A stretch of DNA of 20,279 nucleotides. Origin: Oscillospiraceae bacterium. GTDB taxonomy: Bacteria; Bacillota_A; Clostridia; Oscillospirales; Oscillospiraceae. The position numbers and the translations under genes were made by a program. The notes beneath the pieces were generated by a model that worked only from the letters and a program-made list of their open reading frames with translations, searched no databases and was not told the DNA's origin. Location of the stretch: positions 1 to 20,279 of the forward strand of contig SVLG01000037.1 of NCBI GenBank assembly GCA_015068055.1. Reading direction: 5' to 3'. Below are positions 5,469 to 13,284 of this stretch, piece after piece (position 1 is the stretch's first letter; each line of letters opens with the position of its first letter).

Positions 5469-7716
5469 GCTTGTCCTCCTCAATAATATAGAGTTCGGAG
5501 CCAAAGTCAGTGAGTGTGCGCTGCTGCTCATCGTAACCGGTGCCCCGGAAAAGCGGCAGCAAACGGATGCCGGCCATCAGGGCCGCACCGCTGCAGCAAA
5601 GCTCCTGTGCCCCATCCGGCAGGGTGATCAGTCGGTCAGCCGCACGGAGAAGGAGTCCGTTGGGATCAAGATCCACCGGTGCCACATGCTTTACCAGGGC
5701 ACCAAACTGGCCTACACGGAGTTTATGGGTGCAGGTGGAAAAATGATAACGCTTATCCTTTTCGAGCCCCCGGAGTCTTAGAACCTCGTAGCCCGGTGCC
5801 GCCGGGAGCAGCTTGCGGAAAACCGCCGCCAGCGTGGTTGCCCCATCACTGACCTGCCAGCCATTGGCAAGACGGCGGAAGGTACCGAACTGGAAGATCG
5901 GTCGGTGCTGCTTATAGAATGTGATCTGCCGACGGATTTCCTCCCGCTCCGGCTTTACAAGGTGACGGAGATCCAGCTCGTAGCCAAGACAAGCAAAGAA
6001 GGATACGTTGCCACGGGTGGAGAGCGGCGTTGTCCGCAGGGTCTGGGCATGGGGGGAGGCACTGACATGGGCGCCAAAACAGGACTGAGGATAGAGGTAG
6101 GAAAGGTTTTCCTGTATGCTCAGCCGCTCCACGGGGTCGGTGTTGTCAGAACACCAGATCTGCGGTCCATAGCAAAGCATGCCCAAATCAAAACGGTTGC
6201 CGCCGGAAGAGCAGCTCTCCAAAAGGAGCTGAGGCCGGGGCTCAAAGATACGCCGCAGCACATCACAGAGGCCAAGGATATAATCATGAGCCTTTGCGCC
6301 CAGTGCCACGCTGTGGCGGTTCATATCCCACTTAACGTAGGAGATAGGAGCACTGTCCAGCACAGAAGAAACACTTTCCACGATATAGTCGCGCACGTCG
6401 CTGCGGGTAAGGTCCAGCAAAAGCTCGTGGCGGCCCTTCAGCGGCTCAAAGCTGTCCCGCAGCACCCAATCCGGGTGGGCACGGTAGAGATCCGAGTCTT
6501 CGTTTACCGCCTCCGGCTCAAACCAAAGGCCGAAGTCCATGCCCATGGCCTTGATTCTTTTCGCAAGCCCGTGCAGACCCGAAGGCAGTTTATTTCGGTT
6601 GACGGCATAATCACCCAAACCCGCCGTATCGCTGTTGCGCGCGCCGAACCAGCCATCGTCCAGAACAAAGAGCTCACAGCCCAGGTCTTTCGCCGATCTC
6701 GCCAGACGGAGAAGCTTCCGCTCATCAAAGTCAAACATGCAGCCCTCCCAGTTATTGAAGAGAACCGGCCGTTCTTTGCCGCACCACTGGGGCGGAATAA
6801 TATGCTCATGGACAAAGCGGTGCATTTTCTCCGAAAGGCCCGCAAAACCCGCATCGGAAAAGGCCATTACGGCCTCAGGGGTTTCAAAGCACTCGCCATA
6901 AAAAAGTTCCTTGCGGAAAGATGACGGCGAAATTCCCTGCATCACCCGGGTAAGTCCCTGCAGGGAGCGCTGTGCCGAGGCATAGTGGTTGCCGGAATAG
7001 ATCAGATTGAAGCCATAGACACGGCCCCAGTCCTCCCGGCAGCCCACTTCGCTGAGGAGGAAGCCGGGATTATGACGGTGGGAGGAAAAACCCGTAACGC
7101 TTTCGTTCACCACGCGGTTCTCCGACACCGACAGAGTGTGTTTTCGCATCTCTGCGATCCAGCCACCGTCAAAGGTGGTCATTTCGTAGTTTCCCTGCAG
7201 GTCCATCACGCCGCTCATGAGCTTCGTTACGCAAAGGGGCTCATCACCCGTGCTGCGCAGCACGCTGCGGCGGGTCAGCACGCCGCCAAAGATGCTGAAA
7301 TACAGCTCAAGCTCCGCACCCGTCTGCGCAAGGGTGATGCGCAGGGTCTCCCCTGCCCCATGGGCCTGCGGCATACCGGAGTGCATGGGTACAGCGCCGT
7401 CTACGATTTCATGAGAAACGTATCGAAAGTCCGCGCTCAACCCCGCCAGTTCCAGGGGGCTCTCCCGGTAATCACCGCGGCCGGGCCCACTCCATGCAAG
7501 GGCCATGGCGTCCGGACAGCTACCGGTATCCGTCTCGGCAAGGAGGACGGACTCGCCCCAGCCAAGACCCTGATGACAGAGAAAGGCCTCCGCATCCCCT
7601 GTGGAAACCGGTTCTCCAAAGTGAAGCAGCTCCAGAAGACCGTAGTCATTTACCCGCAGCAGACAGGAAAAGCCGTCACCATGAAGGCCGAATATCTTAT
7701 CGTTTACTTCAATCAT
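5455..7716 (-). CDS. Alpha-galactosidase, GH36
   Basis: A 753-residue cytosolic enzyme (no signal peptide), the usual length of bacterial GH36 alpha-galactosidases, which release galactose from melibiose, raffinose and related sugars. The N-terminal beta-sandwich covers about 1-290. The TIM barrel follows with LFVLDDGWFGAR (349-360), a GLWFEPE strand (396-402), YVKWDMNR (460-467) with nucleophile Asp464, the LLLESCSSGGNRFD region (497-510), and WCSDNTD (521-527) with acid/base Asp524. A C-terminal beta domain completes it. The ATG at 7716 overlaps the GH1 stop codon as ATGA, and GCAGGAG lies 11 bases upstream. All catalytic motifs are intact. Activity on other alpha-galactosides cannot be told apart from sequence. 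Confidence 0.95.
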   Translation of the reverse strand: MIEVNDKIFGLHGDGFSCLLRVNDYGLLELLHFGEPVSTGDAEAFLCHQGLGWGESVLLAETDTGSCPDAMALAWSGPGRGDYRESPLELAGLSADFRYVSHEIVDGAVPMHSGMPQAHGAGETLRITLAQTGAELELYFSIFGGVLTRRSVLRSTGDEPLCVTKLMSGVMDLQGNYEMTTFDGGWIAEMRKHTLSVSENRVVNESVTGFSSHRHNPGFLLSEVGCREDWGRVYGFNLIYSGNHYASAQRSLQGLTRVMQGISPSSFRKELFYGECFETPEAVMAFSDAGFAGLSEKMHRFVHEHIIPPQWCGKERPVLFNNWEGCMFDFDERKLLRLARSAKDLGCELFVLDDGWFGARNSDTAGLGDYAVNRNKLPSGLHGLAKRIKAMGMDFGLWFEPEAVNEDSDLYRAHPDWVLRDSFEPLKGRHELLLDLTRSDVRDYIVESVSSVLDSAPISYVKWDMNRHSVALGAKAHDYILGLCDVLRRIFEPRPQLLLESCSSGGNRFDLGMLCYGPQIWCSDNTDPVERLSIQENLSYLYPQSCFGAHVSASPHAQTLRTTPLSTRGNVSFFACLGYELDLRHLVKPEREEIRRQITFYKQHRPIFQFGTFRRLANGWQVSDGATTLAAVFRKLLPAAPGYEVLRLRGLEKDKRYHFSTCTHKLRVGQFGALVKHVAPVDLDPNGLLLRAADRLITLPDGAQELCCSGAALMAGIRLLPLFRGTGYDEQQRTLTDFGSELYIIEEDKHEGS

Positions 7717-8996
7717 CGTATGTCATACTCCTGCAAAGCCACATATTCATTGTAAAGCTCCTCACTCACGCCGCCGCGGCGGATGATCTCCGCGTAAAAA
7801 CGGCCGGAACGCTTCACTTCCCGCTCTCTGTTTTCACCCAGCTTTATCAGCCCGAAGCAGGCGCTGTTTCCCTCCACCCACTCGAAGTTGTCCACAAAGC
7901 ACCAGTGGTAATAGCGCTCAAAGGGCAGGTCGCTCTCACTGAGGGCCTTCAGATGCTCGTAGAGATAGCGGCAGCGGAAACGATCGGCGTTATCGCAGGT
8001 GCCGTTTTCCGTAACCCAGATGGGCCGTGGCAGCACTTCGTAAAGCTGCCGGGCACAGTCCACCAGTCCCTGCGGCCAGATTTCCCAGCCCAGATCGTTC
8101 CGGGGACTGTTCTCCCGGACACCGTCACCGATACCGGAGACGGTGGAACGGGTATAGTAATTTAGTCCGATAAAGTCCGTATACTCTCCACGGGGGAGAC
8201 GGCCAAAATTGCGCAGCGGAAAGGAAAACTCCCCCAGCGTCATCGCCCGGCTCAGGGCGTTCTGGAAAAGATAGGCGGTCAGTTTTGCGCTGAGCCTGTG
8301 CCGGAGATTTCCCTCGTCTTTGGGGGCAAAGACCCGCAGGTGGTTGGCGCAACCCACCATGGTATCCGTATAGCCCATGGCTTCGCGCTTCTCATGCAGC
8401 ACGACATAGGCCCGGATATGACACCAGGCCAGGTTTTCCATTACAGCGAGGGTGCGCCACACGTTTTTCATGCCAGGTGGCCAAAGACCAAAAAAGTAAG
8501 AATTGGTTGCGTACACGTTGGGTTCGTTGATGGTGATATAGTCGCTGCATAGATCGCCGAAGCGCTCCGTCACCAGTTCCACCAGCTCAATATAGTAATG
8601 CAGGTTTTCCCTTTTTTCAAAGGCCCCCTTTTCCTCAAACCACATGGGATTGGCAAAGTGGTGAATGGTCAGAAGCGGACGGATCCCCTTTTCCCGGAGC
8701 AGCTTCAGCTCCTCGCGGTAGCGCTCCACGGCACTCTCATCCACTTCTCCTTCCCGGGGCATAAGCCGTGCCCACTCCACACTAAAGCGATACACCTGCA
8801 GCCCTATGTTCTGCATCAGTTCCGTATCTTCCCGCCAGCGCTGCCAATGGTCGTTGGCCTCGGCAGGGTCGGTCCCGTCCTTGATGAAGCCGCGCTTATA
8901 CCAGTTGTTCCAGTTGGAGTTAACATCTCCCCCCTCGATCTGAGCAGCGGCAGTGGCAACGCCCATGAGCATTCCCGGTTTCAGCCTGAAATTCAT
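7713..8996 (-). CDS. Beta-glucosidase/beta-galactosidase-type enzyme, GH1
   Basis: A 427-residue cytosolic GH1 enzyme. GVATAAAQIEGG (12-23) is the family's N-terminal signature. TINEPNV (155-161) gives acid/base Glu158, and WVTENGT (327-333) gives nucleophile Glu330. The late motif VDNFEWVEGN (368-377) has the FEW form of enzymes acting on unphosphorylated beta-glycosides. The S-W-...-K-Y form of 6-phospho-beta-glycosidases is absent, which agrees with a symporter rather than a PTS as partner. It is the first gene of the operon, with GGGAGGG 5 bases before the ATG and its promoter in the adjoining divergent spacer. Family and catalytic residues are clear. The substrate (beta-glucoside, beta-galactoside or beta-fucoside) is not resolved, and it is slightly shorter than the common 440-480 residues. 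Confidence 0.92.
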   Translation of the reverse strand: MNFRLKPGMLMGVATAAAQIEGGDVNSNWNNWYKRGFIKDGTDPAEANDHWQRWREDTELMQNIGLQVYRFSVEWARLMPREGEVDESAVERYREELKLLREKGIRPLLTIHHFANPMWFEEKGAFEKRENLHYYIELVELVTERFGDLCSDYITINEPNVYATNSYFFGLWPPGMKNVWRTLAVMENLAWCHIRAYVVLHEKREAMGYTDTMVGCANHLRVFAPKDEGNLRHRLSAKLTAYLFQNALSRAMTLGEFSFPLRNFGRLPRGEYTDFIGLNYYTRSTVSGIGDGVRENSPRNDLGWEIWPQGLVDCARQLYEVLPRPIWVTENGTCDNADRFRCRYLYEHLKALSESDLPFERYYHWCFVDNFEWVEGNSACFGLIKLGENREREVKRSGRFYAEIIRRGGVSEELYNEYVALQEYDIR

Positions 8997-9017
8997 ACGA
9001 TCCCTCCCAATAAACCT

Positions 9018-9046
9018 ATATTATCTTTGCTTTTTGTCGCTGTCAA
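9018..9046 (-). promoter_or_regulatory. Consensus sigma-A promoter for GH1-GH36-symporter
   Basis: On the minus strand a perfect TTGACA (9046-9041) is followed after exactly 17 bases by TAATAT (9023-9018). The start expected near 9011 leaves a leader of only about 15 bases, just enough for GGGAGGG. Such a near-consensus promoter should be strong unless repressed. Confidence 0.82.
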
Positions 9047-9075
9047 TGGACGGCGGGGGAAAAACCTGTTATAGT
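9047..9075 (+). promoter_or_regulatory. Predicted promoter for the GH13 gene
   Basis: TGGACG (9047-9052) and TATAGT (9070-9075) are 17 bases apart, and TGT before the -10 gives an extended -10 element. Its -35 directly abuts the -35 of the divergent promoter. The predicted start near 9082 would leave a very short leader containing only GGAGGG. Confidence 0.6.
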
Positions 9076-9095
9076 AAGAAATGGAGGGATGAATT

Positions 9096-10778
9096 ATGGA
9101 AAGAAATCGTTGGTACAAGGACATGGTGTTTTACCAGATCTGGCCCCGCAGTTTCAAGGACGGGGACGGCGATGGCATGGGTGATCTCTGGGGCGTGTTG
9201 GAAAAGCTGGACTATATCAAGAGTCTCGGCTGCGACGGCATCTGGTTTTCCCCCATCTACCCTTCACCGGGCGCGGACTGCGGTTATGACATTGCCGATT
9301 ATATGGATATTGCGCCGGAATTCGGCGGTATGGAGGCCTTTCAAAAGGTGCTGGATGGTGTTCATCAGCGGGGCATGAAGCTCATCATGGATCTGGTGGT
9401 AAACCACACCAGCGATGAACATGAATGGTTCCAAAAGAGCCGACAGCGCATCGAGCCCTACACGGACTACTATATCTGGCGGCCTGCCAGAGCCAACGGA
9501 AAACTCCCCAACAACTGGGACTCAAACTTTGAGGGCAAGGCCTGGACGTGGGACGAGGTACGGGGCGAATACTATCTCCACCTTTTCGCCGTGAAGCAGC
9601 CGGATCTCAACATGGATAATCCGCTTGTCCGTGAGGAGGTCAAGAACATTCTGCGTTTCTGGCTGGATATGGGCGTGGACGGCTTCCGTGAAGATGTCAT
9701 CACCTATATCTCCAAAAAGGAAGGCCTGCCCAATGACTACCTTTTCCCCATCTACAAGGGGATGCCCAACTATAACCATGGCCCCCACATCCATGAGTAT
9801 CTGGCCGAGTTCAAGAGGGACGTCTTCGATCATTACGACTGCTTCACCCTGGCGGAGGCGCCGTTGGTCTGGCCGAAACAGGCTCTTACATACATCGACG
9901 AGGAGCACGGCCAGATCGACATGATGATCCAGTTTCAGTGTCAGTGCGCCGATTGCCTGTTCACAGACTATATGCCCACAAAGTTTTCCCTGCGGCGCAT
10001 GAAGCGGGCTTTTTCCAACTGGCAATACAAACTGGCCGGTCGGGCATGGAATATGCTCTATATCGAAAACCACGACCACCCCCGCATCATCTCCCGCTAC
10101 GGCAGCGAGAAATACTGGCAGGAGAGCGGCAAAACGCTGGCCGCCGCCTACCTTTTCCAGCAGGGAACCCCCTTCCTCTATCAGGGGCAGGAAATTGGCA
10201 TGCTCAACTGGCGACCGGAGGATCCGGAAATGTACGAGGATGTACAGACCCGCTATACCTATGCCCACAGCAACCTCAACAAATCCCCAGAAGAGCGGCT
10301 GCGCAGGATGTGGCGCTCCTCCCGGGACTCCGCCCGGACGCCGGTGCAATGGGACGACACGGAAAACGCCGGCTTTACAACCGGCAGGCCCTGGTTTTAT
10401 GTTAACCAGAATTACAAGGAGATCAACGTCGCCCGGCAGGAGGCGGACCCGGAGTCCCTTCTGAACTTCTATCGCAGGGCAATTCAACTGCGTAAGAGTC
10501 TCTCTGTGGTACGTGACGGCGCATACAGAGAATACTTTCCGATGGACGGAAAACGCTATGTGTACAGCCGGAAAACCGCAGAGGAACAGTTGCTGGTCAT
10601 CTGCTCCTTCGCAGACAAGCCTGTGGCGTTGAAAGTTCCGGGAAGGTTTACTCTTGCATCGGGCGAGCTGCTGCTGTCAAACTACGAAAACCATAACGAC
10701 CTGCTGCAGCCCTATGAATGCAGGGTGTATTATTGGAAACTCCGGTCAAATGTGAAAAAAGTAAAAAAACATACTTGA
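9096..10778 (+). CDS. Alpha-glucosidase GH13, probably oligo-1,6-glucosidase
   Basis: A 560-residue cytosolic GH13 enzyme of the oligo-1,6-glucosidase/alpha-glucosidase group (usual length about 550-570). DGDGDGMGD (22-30) is the calcium-binding loop. LIMDLVVNHTS (96-106) is region I. DGFREDVI (195-202) carries nucleophile Asp200, TLAEAP (251-256) has acid/base Glu254, and IENHDHPR (323-330) has Asp327. The residue after the nucleophile is Val201. In characterised yeast enzymes Val there goes with isomaltase (alpha-1,6) and Thr or Ala with maltase specificity, so alpha-1,6 cleavage is likely. GGAGGG lies 7 bases before the ATG. Divergent from the GH1/GH36/symporter operon, it probably acts on the glucose-containing part of the same imported sugars. 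No terminator is evident downstream. Confidence 0.93.
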   Translation: MERNRWYKDMVFYQIWPRSFKDGDGDGMGDLWGVLEKLDYIKSLGCDGIWFSPIYPSPGADCGYDIADYMDIAPEFGGMEAFQKVLDGVHQRGMKLIMDLVVNHTSDEHEWFQKSRQRIEPYTDYYIWRPARANGKLPNNWDSNFEGKAWTWDEVRGEYYLHLFAVKQPDLNMDNPLVREEVKNILRFWLDMGVDGFREDVITYISKKEGLPNDYLFPIYKGMPNYNHGPHIHEYLAEFKRDVFDHYDCFTLAEAPLVWPKQALTYIDEEHGQIDMMIQFQCQCADCLFTDYMPTKFSLRRMKRAFSNWQYKLAGRAWNMLYIENHDHPRIISRYGSEKYWQESGKTLAAAYLFQQGTPFLYQGQEIGMLNWRPEDPEMYEDVQTRYTYAHSNLNKSPEERLRRMWRSSRDSARTPVQWDDTENAGFTTGRPWFYVNQNYKEINVARQEADPESLLNFYRRAIQLRKSLSVVRDGAYREYFPMDGKRYVYSRKTAEEQLLVICSFADKPVALKVPGRFTLASGELLLSNYENHNDLLQPYECRVYYWKLRSNVKKVKKHT

Positions 10779-10794
10779 AACTACGGTATTCGAC

Positions 10795-10823
10795 TTGTAT
10801 TTATGGACTGTATGTGCTATTGT
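10795..10823 (+). promoter_or_regulatory. Possible promoter of the GT2/ABC exporter operon
   Basis: TTGTAT (10795-10800) and TATTGT (10818-10823) are 17 bases apart, with TGC before the -10 as an extended element. Both boxes are imperfect. The transcript would carry a leader of about 265 bases before the GT2 start. Confidence 0.4.
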
Positions 10824-10868
10824 TATTAAATATGAAAGCACTTCAGATTGTTGGTTTTTAACAATAGC
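10816..10868. repeat. 10-bp inverted repeat overlapping the -10 box
   Basis: GCTATTGTTA (10816-10825) and TAACAATAGC (10859-10868) are perfect inverted copies separated by 33 bases. The left arm covers the predicted -10 box. It could be a pair of operator half-sites or a leader stem. Confidence 0.6.
10832..10845 (+). repeat. 14-bp direct repeat, copy 1
   Basis: ATGAAAGCACTTCA, identical to 11063-11076. It opens a ten-codon frame MKALQIVGF followed by a stop, which resembles the start of GT4-type glycosyltransferases. This may be a remnant. Confidence 0.7.
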
Positions 10869-11062
10869 GAACGATTATAAATATTTATCGCTTGAATTGA
10901 GCGTCAATCGGCTCAGACGGCAAGTCCGAGACAGAGGCATCATGCCACAGAAGGACCTTCGCTTTATTTCACCTGAGCCAGACTTCAGTTTCCGCCCCGG
11001 CCATGGCTGCATCGGTATCTGCCGGGCACATTGTTGCTTCAGACAATGACGAAAGTCGCTTG

Positions 11063-11076
11063 ATGAAAGCACTTCA
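11063..11076 (+). repeat. 14-bp direct repeat, copy 2
   Basis: A second copy of ATGAAAGCACTTCA, 231 bp from the first and ending exactly where the GT2 ribosome site AAAGGAG begins. The pair brackets 217 bp of non-coding DNA, as expected of an insertion/duplication scar or a deletion-prone segment. Confidence 0.7.
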
Positions 11077-11094
11077 AAGGAGTTGATTCCGCTT

Positions 11095-12333
11095 TTGGAA
11101 AAGCCTCATTTTCAGCCTCTTTGCTATAGCGATGCGCCTGTGCCTGATATGAATGAAACACCACTCGTTTCTGTCATTGTCCCCGTATATAACGTTGAAA
11201 AGTATCTTTCCGCTTGTCTGGACAGCGTTATAAACCAGACACTGAAAAACATAGAGGTTATATGCATTGACGACGGCAGCACGGATCATTCCGGAGAAAT
11301 TCTTGCAGCATATCGGAACCATGACGCACGCATCCAAATCATTTCGCAGATAAACGCCGGGCCTTCCGTTGCCCGAAATGTCGGTCTTCAATCCGCTCTT
11401 GGTGAGTTCGTTTTCTTTCTGGATGCCGACGATGTTTTAGCTCTTGACGCATTGGAAACCTGCTGCAAAGTGAGCCGGACTAATGATCTGGATATACTGT
11501 ATTTTGACTTTGATCGGTTTTATGATGACGGCACCCGGGGTAAGCGTTTTGAGCGCAAAGCCAAGCTGCTGATTTACGACGGTGTCTCCTTTTGTAAAAT
11601 GCTGAAAGACCGGCGGGAATATCTGGGCGTAGTCTGGTCACAGCTTTATAAGCGTGAGTTTATTACCGCCTCCGGGCTTTCCTTCTACCCCGGCATTATT
11701 CATGAAGACGAGCTTTTCAGTTTTCAGGCGCTGATGGCCGCCAAGCGGGTATCCAGCATCCCCCGCGTGCTGTACCATCACCTCGTCAGAGAAAACTCCA
11801 TTATGACGGCGGAAAAAAGTTATAAGAATGTTGAAGGCTACTTCGCCTGCATGTGTGAGCTTTTGATCTCCGGTCTGCAGGAAACGCAGGACGAAGAAAA
11901 ACGCGCAGAGATTTATCGAGCTTTCAAGGGTATGCAGGAGCAGGTTAAGCGCCATTATAACATGATCTCCAACCTTAAAAAAGATGAGATTACTCTGAAT
12001 AACGCTTTCTCGTTCACTCTCTTCGAAGCACTTGTCATCGGAAATACCGCGGCGCAAATGCCTGTGACCACGCAGGAAACCGCCTCCAGGGATCAAGTAT
12101 TGGCGTTGGTCAACAAAACTCTTACCCAGGAGCTTGCGGAAATCCGCTCTTCCGCCGCATACAAGATTGGCCGCATCATCACATGGTTCCCCCGAAAAAT
12201 TCAGGGCTTCCTTCAATGCTACCGCGAACATGGCGCCGGCTATACATGGGAGCGCTTTCTGGTGCATCTTCATTTAAGAGAAGATGACAGCGATGTGGAC
12301 TCCAAACCGAAAAATAGGCGTCGGAGAAGGTGA
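11095..12333 (+). CDS. GT2-family glycosyltransferase (surface polysaccharide)
   Basis: A roughly 412-residue cytosolic or membrane-associated enzyme that should transfer a sugar from a nucleotide donor to a growing surface glycan. With TTG 11095 as residue 1 the GT-A fold begins at PLVSVIVPVYN (about 23-33), DDGSTD lies at 59-64, the metal-binding LDADD at 109-113, VWSQLYKRE at 180-188 and HEDE at 203-206. The C-terminal SAAYKIGRIITWFPRKIQG and REHGAGYTWERF stretches are typical of clostridial GT2 proteins. It ends in a basic run. The start is uncertain. TTG 11095 has AAAGGAG 12 bases upstream; ATG 11149 gives the usual N-terminus but has no ribosome site. The frame is open back to 11050, so the gene may be the remaining part of a longer one. 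It is followed by a GT2 remnant and an ABC exporter. Confidence 0.88.
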   Translation: MEKPHFQPLCYSDAPVPDMNETPLVSVIVPVYNVEKYLSACLDSVINQTLKNIEVICIDDGSTDHSGEILAAYRNHDARIQIISQINAGPSVARNVGLQSALGEFVFFLDADDVLALDALETCCKVSRTNDLDILYFDFDRFYDDGTRGKRFERKAKLLIYDGVSFCKMLKDRREYLGVVWSQLYKREFITASGLSFYPGIIHEDELFSFQALMAAKRVSSIPRVLYHHLVRENSIMTAEKSYKNVEGYFACMCELLISGLQETQDEEKRAEIYRAFKGMQEQVKRHYNMISNLKKDEITLNNAFSFTLFEALVIGNTAAQMPVTTQETASRDQVLALVNKTLTQELAEIRSSAAYKIGRIITWFPRKIQGFLQCYREHGAGYTWERFLVHLHLREDDSDVDSKPKNRRRRR

Positions 12334-12342
12334 CGATGGAGC

Positions 12343-12495
12343 GTTTCTGATACAATCCCTTTATGCAACGCGGAGGAGAACCTGCAGCCGTGCCTTGACC
12401 GCATCGCGGCCCAGACGCTTTAGGGGATTGAGATCATCTGCATGGATGATGTGCAGAGTAAGCTTTACACACGAGATTTGTATCGGAGAGATTGA
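12343..12495 (+). pseudogene. Remnant of a second GT2 glycosyltransferase
   Basis: One frame reads VSDTIPLC, NAEENLQPCLDRIAAQTL, a TAG stop at 12421, then GIEIICMDD. This lines up column by column with VSVIVPVY, NVEKYLSACLDSVINQTL and NIEVICIDD of the intact GT2 just upstream. Directly after MDD it continues VQSKLYTRDLY, which matches VWSQLYKREFI, about 120 residues further along the intact protein. So the remnant has lost its start, has an internal stop and carries a large internal deletion. It ends at TGA 12493, and the ribosome site of the ABC permease (GGAGAG, 12485-12490) lies inside it. Confidence 0.8.
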
Positions 12496-12498
12496 GCT

Positions 12499-13275
12499 AT
12501 GTATAACACATATCTGAAGCTTAAAAAACATCAATTTCTCTTTGAGGAACTGGTGAAGCGCGACTTTAAAAAGAAATATAAACGCACAGTGTTGGGTATG
12601 GCTTGGAGCGTACTCTCTCCCCTGCTCACTCTGCTTGTCATGCGCATAGTCTTTTCTCGTTTTTTTGGACGCACTATTGAACACTTTACTACCTATCTCT
12701 TTTGCGGCAACCTTGTTTTTTCTTTCTTCAATGAATCCAGTTCTCAGGGCATGACATCTCTGATGGGAAACGCCGGCATCATCACAAAGGTAAATGTCCC
12801 CAAGTACCTGTTTTTGTTATCAAAAAACGTGCAGTGTCTTATAAACTTCGGGCTCACCCTTTGCGTGTTCTTTATTTTTTGCATTCTGGATAAAATCACG
12901 TTTACCTGGCGTTTTTTATTGCTGCCTGTTCCTATTTTGGGGCTCGTCCTTTTTAACATTGGACTCGGCCTGGTGCTCTCTGCTTTTTACGTATTCTTCA
13001 GAGATATACAGTATCTTTGGAACGTATTTACCACCCTTCTTTGTTATCTGTCCGCCATTTTCTACAGCATTGACAAGTTTGGCCCGCTGGGGCAGAAGCT
13101 CTTTCTGTTGAATCCTGTCTATCTATTCATCCGTTACTTCCGTGATATTGTTATTGACGCAGTCATCCCACCCGTATGGTTCCACCTGCTGATGTGCTTC
13201 GATATTCTTTTGGTGGTTGGTCTTGGCTGTTATATGTACAAAAAACACAACCATAGGTTCCTGTATTATATGTGA
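12499..13275 (+). CDS. ABC-2 polysaccharide exporter permease (Wzm/TagG-like)
   Basis: A 258-residue integral membrane protein with six likely helices. The N-terminus ELVKRDFKKKYKRTVLG (about 17-33) is the amphipathic interface region found in polysaccharide and teichoic-acid exporters, followed by WSVLSPLLTLLVMRIVFS as helix 1. NPVYLFIRYFRDIV near 210-223 is another family signature before the last helix. GGAGAG lies 8 bases before the ATG, and the ATPase gene follows after 9 bases. By family knowledge it forms a dimeric channel with the next gene product to export a lipid-linked glycan. Which glycan cannot be told, because only one intact glycosyltransferase lies nearby. Confidence 0.92.
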   Translation: MYNTYLKLKKHQFLFEELVKRDFKKKYKRTVLGMAWSVLSPLLTLLVMRIVFSRFFGRTIEHFTTYLFCGNLVFSFFNESSSQGMTSLMGNAGIITKVNVPKYLFLLSKNVQCLINFGLTLCVFFIFCILDKITFTWRFLLLPVPILGLVLFNIGLGLVLSAFYVFFRDIQYLWNVFTTLLCYLSAIFYSIDKFGPLGQKLFLLNPVYLFIRYFRDIVIDAVIPPVWFHLLMCFDILLVVGLGCYMYKKHNHRFLYYM

Positions 13276-13284
13276 GGTGGGCAT

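Larger units (their letters stand above)
10779..11094. other. Intergenic stretch with repeats and no convincing gene
   Basis: About 315 bases separate the GH13 and GT2 genes. The left part is AT-rich and holds a predicted promoter, a 10-bp inverted repeat and the first copy of a 14-bp direct repeat. The right part has coding-like base composition, but its open frames lack start sites and recognisable motifs. A frame open from 11050 runs without interruption into the GT2 gene. This may be decayed coding DNA. Confidence 0.55.

Noticed and set aside
4419..5486. Long plus-strand frame opposite the GPH symporter
   Set aside because: Antisense shadow; its composition is unlike a real protein (rich in His, Gln and Arg) and it has no start site.
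5469..5531. Upstream ATG adding 21 residues to the GPH symporter
   Set aside because: The extension lies inside GH36, and the start at 5468 has a near-perfect ribosome site and the usual family N-terminus.
5905..6924. Plus-strand frame of 339 codons opposite GH36
   Set aside because: Antisense of an intact GH36 gene whose catalytic motifs are all present.
9012..9067. AAACCT direct repeats 50 bp apart in the divergent spacer as operator half-sites
   Set aside because: Only six bases match exactly, and both lie beside -10 boxes, where chance similarity is expected.
10832..10845. The 14-bp repeat as a CcpA (cre) site, since TGAAAGCACTTCA resembles TGAAAGCGCTTTCA
   Set aside because: It is one base short, so the closing CA falls out of register with the cre pattern. 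The two copies fit a direct-repeat scar better.
10795..11049. An 84-codon plus-strand frame in the GH13-GT2 spacer as a small gene
   Set aside because: It has no ribosome site, starts at a TTG within the predicted -35 box and shows no motif or plausible protein composition.
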